Assembly (NCBI GenBank): GCA_009801015.1
Contig: VHZZ01033619.1
Location: 1-20,786, forward strand
Direction of reading: 5' to 3'
DNA length: 20,786 nucleotides
From: Silene noctiflora
Lineage: Eukaryota; Streptophyta; Magnoliopsida; Caryophyllales; Caryophyllaceae
In this document: one piece after another, positions 16,917 through 20,786 of the stretch
How the letters are laid out: each line of letters begins with the position of its first letter
Numbering within the stretch: position 1 is the first letter of the stretch
The notes under the pieces: model-generated
The model's input: the letters and a program-made list of their open reading frames with translations, nothing else
Told to the model about the DNA's origin: nothing
Databases searched by the model: none
Translations under genes and position numbers: made by a program

Positions 16917-17824
16917 CCCTTCTTAATTGATCTTGGCTTAATCAAAGCATCTGCATCCTCTGATGTACCTGCCATAGAAAGATTGGGCACGGGAGAGAGA
17001 AAGGCACCAAGCAGGGAGCACCTATCATAGACGCCATTTCCACCGGAAGATCTAATAAGTTAAGTAAAGTAGCCGCGGGGCTCACTGAAGAGAAGCCCAC
17101 TCCTATGAGTTTACATCATCATTAGGCCATATTGCTTTGAAATAGGGAACGAATCAGGTTAGCTTTGGGAATGAGTATTATTCACGATGACGATTTTACC
17201 GTGTTGAAGTGACAACCATTGTTCACTTCCCGCTTTTGGTCTAAAATAGGTGTTAGAGTTGGCTGTTGGCGGGCCAACGAATTGGACCCTGTTAGTAGTG
17301 GTCAAGTGCTCAGAGCTGGGGCTTCTAGCCGGTTGAGGGGCCTGTGGGAGGGAGTCGAAGTCTTAGAAAAAGCCGTTGATGGCGACTAAGTCCCGGTAGC
17401 AGCAGAAGTGGCATACCGCCATTGTTACATTGGGAGCTTTCAGAAACGGGAGGCTATGGAGAGTAAGGCGCTGTCGATGAAGCCTTTTTCGGAGCAAAAT
17501 GGGACCAAAATACAGGTAATTTTTACCGTTTTACCAAATCCATCTAAGAAAGTCTTTTAGGCCCTTTTTTCGACTATATATATAAGTCAGAAGCATGCTC
17601 CGGTTGAATTCGTTAAGAATCAGTCTCACTTTGTACTTGGCTCATTTGAGTTGCTTTGGACTCGGTATAGAGCACCGTTGTCCCCCTTGGTTAATTTCCA
17701 TATAAAAGATTCGAGTTCTTCCAACCTTTAGACCTTATATTTTTTGACACAAATGGCCCAAAACAGGCATTTTAGACACACTAATTCTTCGACCTTGGGA
17801 CCCTCATTTGACGAAAAATCTTAG
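16917..17824. other. Intergenic DNA, no recognisable gene
   Basis: I see no gene or RNA. The segment contains the second copy of the 17-bp repeat (17506-17522) and GC-rich sequence around 17260-17480 without an open frame of note. Confidence 0.55.
17506..17522 (+). repeat. 17-bp direct repeat, second copy
   Basis: Identical to 12384-12400. Here GGAGCAAAAT is separated from it by an extra GGGAC-containing segment, which makes the AAAAT word locally doubled. Confidence 0.7.
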
Positions 17825-17877
17825 TTTTGGCTTAATAAAGTAAAGGGAGGGATATTTGGTTTTTGGTTTCTTCTTGT
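17825..17877 (+). repeat. Direct repeat, partner at 19781-19830
   Basis: An exact 18-bp core AGGGATATTTGGTTTTTG lies at 17848-17865 and 19800-19817. Similarity continues upstream through GGCTTAATAAAG versus GGCTGAATAAAG and downstream through a TTTC/TTCTT tract, giving about 50 bp of homology. Confidence 0.75.
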
Positions 17878-18933
17878 AGTGTTAGAAACAGAAAAGATAC
17901 AAGGGACGAAGCAGCTGTAACCGAAGAAGTTCCTCCAAATGAAGCAGAAATAGGTGCCGATCTGGAAGCAAGTAACAAATAGAAAGTACCTTGTTAAGTT
18001 AAAAGGGATGTTCTCGCTGACGAGCGACCATACCTTCTTCCTTATCATGCCATGCAATCAACCTCTTTTTCAAGGTCTCTAACGGTGTCCCTTCCTTGTA
18101 AGTGCCTTTGTCCCGGAAGGACCAGTTTCAGTGGCTCACTTATAAGCGCACATCCTTTCATTTTACATGTCAATTCATCACTAAAAGATTGATTTCGGCT
18201 AAAGACCATCAGATCAAGTGGAAGATCGTCTGAGTCCAAGGAGCCGAGGCCTACACCTCAGATTTAGGGAGAGGATTTGCACCTGCTAAGGTAGAGCTTT
18301 CTATTAGAAATGCTTTGGAAAGTAAAAGGAACTCGTCTAATGGAAAAGCCTTTACTTTATACCCGTGTGACTGCTCGGCGAATACTAGCACGTGCACTAA
18401 AATTCTTGTTTTCATACATAAGATTTTATACTAGTCGTTAATGTCGACCTTCTAATTAGAAGGAAGGCAGGTATGCCACTAGGTCAAAGATTTCATTAAT
18501 GCAAACTCCCACCTCTTTACCGGACGCAGCTAAAGCAATGAACTCCGAAGAGTATAAAGCTAGGTTGAAAGCCTTAGACTTTTTCTATAGTTTCTTGACT
18601 ACCTTTTCAATCCCACTGCAACCCCCCCAGCTTGGCAGTCCTCGGTAGAGTGCCATAGAGCTAAGCGCATACAATGAGAGGAAGCTTGTGTCTGCCTAGT
18701 CTTTTACAAGCAGCGGAGTCATATACTTTATTAAAGCCAATCCCATACTGTGAGAGTGGCAAGGTCAGCATCAGCCCTTTCCTTCCTCAAATCAAAGTCA
18801 ATTCGTTTTCAAGTTCGGTTCTCAGAGAGCTTTTGTATTCTCTTCTAGCCATCGCTAGTTCCAAGAGAGTGGAAGAGGGGCGATGAAGTCTGCACAATGA
18901 GTGCTACTTATATAAAGAGAAAAGGAAAAGTCA
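17878..18933. other. Intergenic DNA, no recognisable gene
   Basis: Small frames at 17821-18057 (-, 78 codons), 18045-18239 (-, 64 codons) and 18674-18886 (+, 70 codons) have no recognisable motif. I see no repeats beyond short words. Confidence 0.5.
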
Positions 18934-19254
18934 ATGCAAATTCAAATTGAAATGAAGCCTCCCCTACGATCAGCAAAGAAAGTGAAAGCAAATGAGACCC
19001 AAATAAAAGGCCTTTTATTTATGCCTGGAGTAATCTCGAAGAGGGTTCGTTCCTCTTGGTGCTCCGGTAAAATATTAAAAGCCATTTCATTCGAAGCAGT
19101 ACCCAACCCGCTTCTATTTCATTCAATACCATCTACGACCGGAGCATCTTCCGTTGCACCTGTTGTTTCGTTTTACGATTCTATGCCCACTCCTCCCACA
19201 AGTTCTCTGCATGCGACTAATCAAAGAGGTACTAGGAAGGAGGATTCTTTTTGA
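18934..19254 (+). CDS. orf106, hypothetical protein
   Basis: A 106-codon frame starts at ATG 18934; a second in-frame Met lies at residue 7. The first 40 residues are basic (Lys/Arg-rich), and the remainder is rich in Ser, Pro and Ala with little charge until a basic, acidic end. No family motif, membrane helix or signal is evident. It lies 48 bp after the stop of a 70-codon frame and shows no ties to the repeat families, unlike most frames here. That is a mild point in its favour. A frame of this length is expected by chance in 20 kb, so it may well be spurious. Confidence 0.22.
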   Translation: MQIQIEMKPPLRSAKKVKANETQIKGLLFMPGVISKRVRSSWCSGKILKAISFEAVPNPLLFHSIPSTTGASSVAPVVSFYDSMPTPPTSSLHATNQRGTRKEDSF

Positions 19255-19780
19255 TCTACCCCGTACGCAAAGGCGTAAAAAGAGTCTTCTATCTCAACTC
19301 TATCTAAACAAAAGGGTGGGTTGGCTTTTATAACCCTGTAAATGATTTGACTTTGGAATCTTTAGCCGGAGCATCTCACCTAATTATGTAAAGGAAAGAT
19401 TAAGAATTGACTAAGCCCGAACCAGAGGCTAAACCTAGAGTCGGAAATGCAATTGCATTCTTTTTTTATAAATACTCGAGCTGTGTTAAGAATTGACCAT
19501 TGAGCAACTAATCAAACTAATTAAGTAAGCTTGAGCTGAAGGTTGAACTTAGGGTGGATCCTTTTGACGTAAGATAAGATAAGGTATATAGAGAGAAAGC
19601 CCTCACTCATTTGCCATCGGAGAAGACTTCGCTCTTAAGTAGGGGCGGTCTTACCTGGATCTCTCTCGTCTTTACTTCTTCTTTTCGCCGTAATGCAGAT
19701 AGAGTAAAAGGAAGTGCCTAAACAAGTCTCTGCTATTGGAACTTCAATTATACGTATTCTTTCGTCTAAAGAAAATGCTA

Positions 19781-19830
19781 GTTCCGGCTGAATAAAGGTA
19801 GGGATATTTGGTTTTTGCTTTCTTTTTTTC
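19781..19830 (+). repeat. Direct repeat, partner at 17825-17877
   Basis: This is the second copy of the repeat containing AGGGATATTTGGTTTTTG, about 1.95 kb after the first. It has a short deletion between AATAAAG and AGGGAT relative to the first copy. Confidence 0.75.
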
Positions 19831-19960
19831 TTCCAGCCCCGCGTTTTGACCTTGATAGGAACTGCTTTTGAAAGAGTCTCGCTCTAGCCAGAATTTAAGT
19901 AGGGACATTCATTTCTAAACTAATCCCGTACGAGAGTAAGAACGAGATTACATCGGGCTT

Positions 19961-19974
19961 GGTCGATATCGACC
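19961..19974. repeat. 14-bp perfect palindrome GGTCGATATCGACC
   Basis: GGTCGATATCGACC is self-complementary. Outer bases TCGGG (19953-19957) and CCCGA (19973-19977) allow a competing fold. It is mixed in base composition, so less easily explained by AT richness than the other palindromes. No role can be assigned. Confidence 0.7.
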
Positions 19975-20630
19975 CGATTCCACGAAAGTCTTGTTAAAAA
20001 TTGACTTTCTTTTTGTTTGAATGGATTAATGGCAAGACGCGAAGGGTGCGCTTTAGTATCCGGATGATGTCTTTCTGATCTAGCTAGCCTCTTTGGATAG
20101 TAGCTGCTCCTAATATCTAGATTGATTACTTTCTTTAGAAAATTCATATGGTTTTGACTATCAAATTAGGCGAGATTCTGGTAATCGCCTTCCCTCCATG
20201 ATAAAGGTCTCATTCCCCACCGGACTTTTCAACGCGTTCTTACCCCTTATATTCATTCCTTCCCATCTTCCCGTGCTGCTTGTCTCTTAGTATAGGACGC
20301 TAGCCTCTTGTCATTTACGGACGTTAAGCCGGATTGATCTATTGCATCTGTACAATCAGTATAAGAAGCTTTTGCTCAAGTAAAGAGTCTTTCCCTCGGA
20401 TTGTTATGTGAGACTCGTAGCTAGAGAGAGTTTAGCCCTATTTTAAAGAAGTAGTAACTGGACATAGAGCCAACAACTGGTAAGTTAGGCCTTATAGTAG
20501 AACTAAGCCATGTCCCAATATAGCGGTAGGATTAGAATTTATGATTAACCTGATGAACTCATTTAAAAAACGACCCTACTTCTATGAAAGAAGAAGAATA
20601 CTTGGAACGGAGTAGTAACAAGCGAGTAAG

Positions 20631-20644
20631 TTAACTTAAGTTAA
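20631..20644. repeat. 14-bp perfect palindrome TTAACTTAAGTTAA
   Basis: TTAACTTAAGTTAA is self-complementary and AT-rich. It is one of the dispersed AT palindromes; a chance origin is possible. Confidence 0.65.
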
Positions 20645-20786
20645 TTGAACCTATAGAAGTGCCCCAAGCAGACAAAGAAAACTCTCCTTGAGAATATACC
20701 CCTGAAAACCTTATCTTTTTCTGTAAATGGGGATCCACTAGTCTTGATGCTTTATCAGCCGGTTGAATCCGCTGTTGGCTCTACCC

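Larger units (their letters stand above)
19255..20786. other. Intergenic DNA, no recognisable gene
   Basis: The longest frame is 75 codons on the minus strand (19920-20147), not recognised. Structures seen are the repeat at 19781-19830 and the perfect 14-bp palindromes at 19961-19974 and 20631-20644. The window ends without entering a recognisable gene. Confidence 0.5.

Noticed and set aside
1-20786. CRISPR array, IS element, plasmid origin or retroelement
   Set aside because: Repeats are irregular and diverged without regular unique spacers. No transposase, reverse transcriptase or replication protein motif was seen in any frame, and no paired long terminal repeats were found.

Overview
The window looks like gene-poor, repeat-rich intergenic DNA from a land-plant mitochondrial genome, most likely a seed plant. 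This is an inference. It rests on the near absence of long reading frames over 20.8 kb, a dense mosaic of short degenerate dispersed repeats in both orientations, AT-rich palindromes, and one exact match (11097-11105) to the nine-base promoter core known from dicot mitochondria, preceded by an AT-rich box. I recognise no canonical mitochondrial gene (nad, cox, cob, atp, ccm, rps/rpl, matR, sdh), no rRNA, no convincing tRNA, no group II intron domain V, no plastid gene and no retroelement. The species cannot be named from this window.

Layout. 1-3.0 kb: unassigned sequence with a 26-bp AT palindrome (156-181), a cluster of three small hairpins followed by a T run (1127-1184), a 12-bp tandem repeat in low-complexity DNA (1913-1944) and an imperfect inverted repeat (2418-2658). 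3.0-4.6 kb: two neighbouring arrays of decayed tandem repeats, the first with a period near 97 bp, the second pyrimidine-rich with one clear 90-bp step. 4.6-8.6 kb: mostly featureless, with scattered copies of a short repeat around CTACTGACAGG. 8.6-12.3 kb: a mosaic in which at least three modules (here called H, C and T) recur two to four times in shuffled order. The promoter-like motif lies inside this part. 12.3-14.8 kb: sparse, with one small membrane-type reading frame. 14.8-15.3 kb: a cluster of reverse-oriented copies of a short repeat around GCGAGCCAGTC (family R). 15.4-16.0 kb: the only substantial open frame, orf199, which is partly built from a repeat that continues as non-coding copies downstream. 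16.4-16.9 kb: forward R copies and a 20-bp direct repeat. 17-20.8 kb: sparse, with a 106-codon frame and repeat pairs that link to positions 5 kb and 2 kb away.

No operon or pathway can be reconstructed. The main content is structural: several repeat families have been copied, inverted and reshuffled, as expected from recombination-driven turnover of plant mitochondrial intergenic DNA. The only plausible protein product is orf199, whose function is unknown. Repeat alignments were made by eye, so boundaries are approximate unless a match is called exact.
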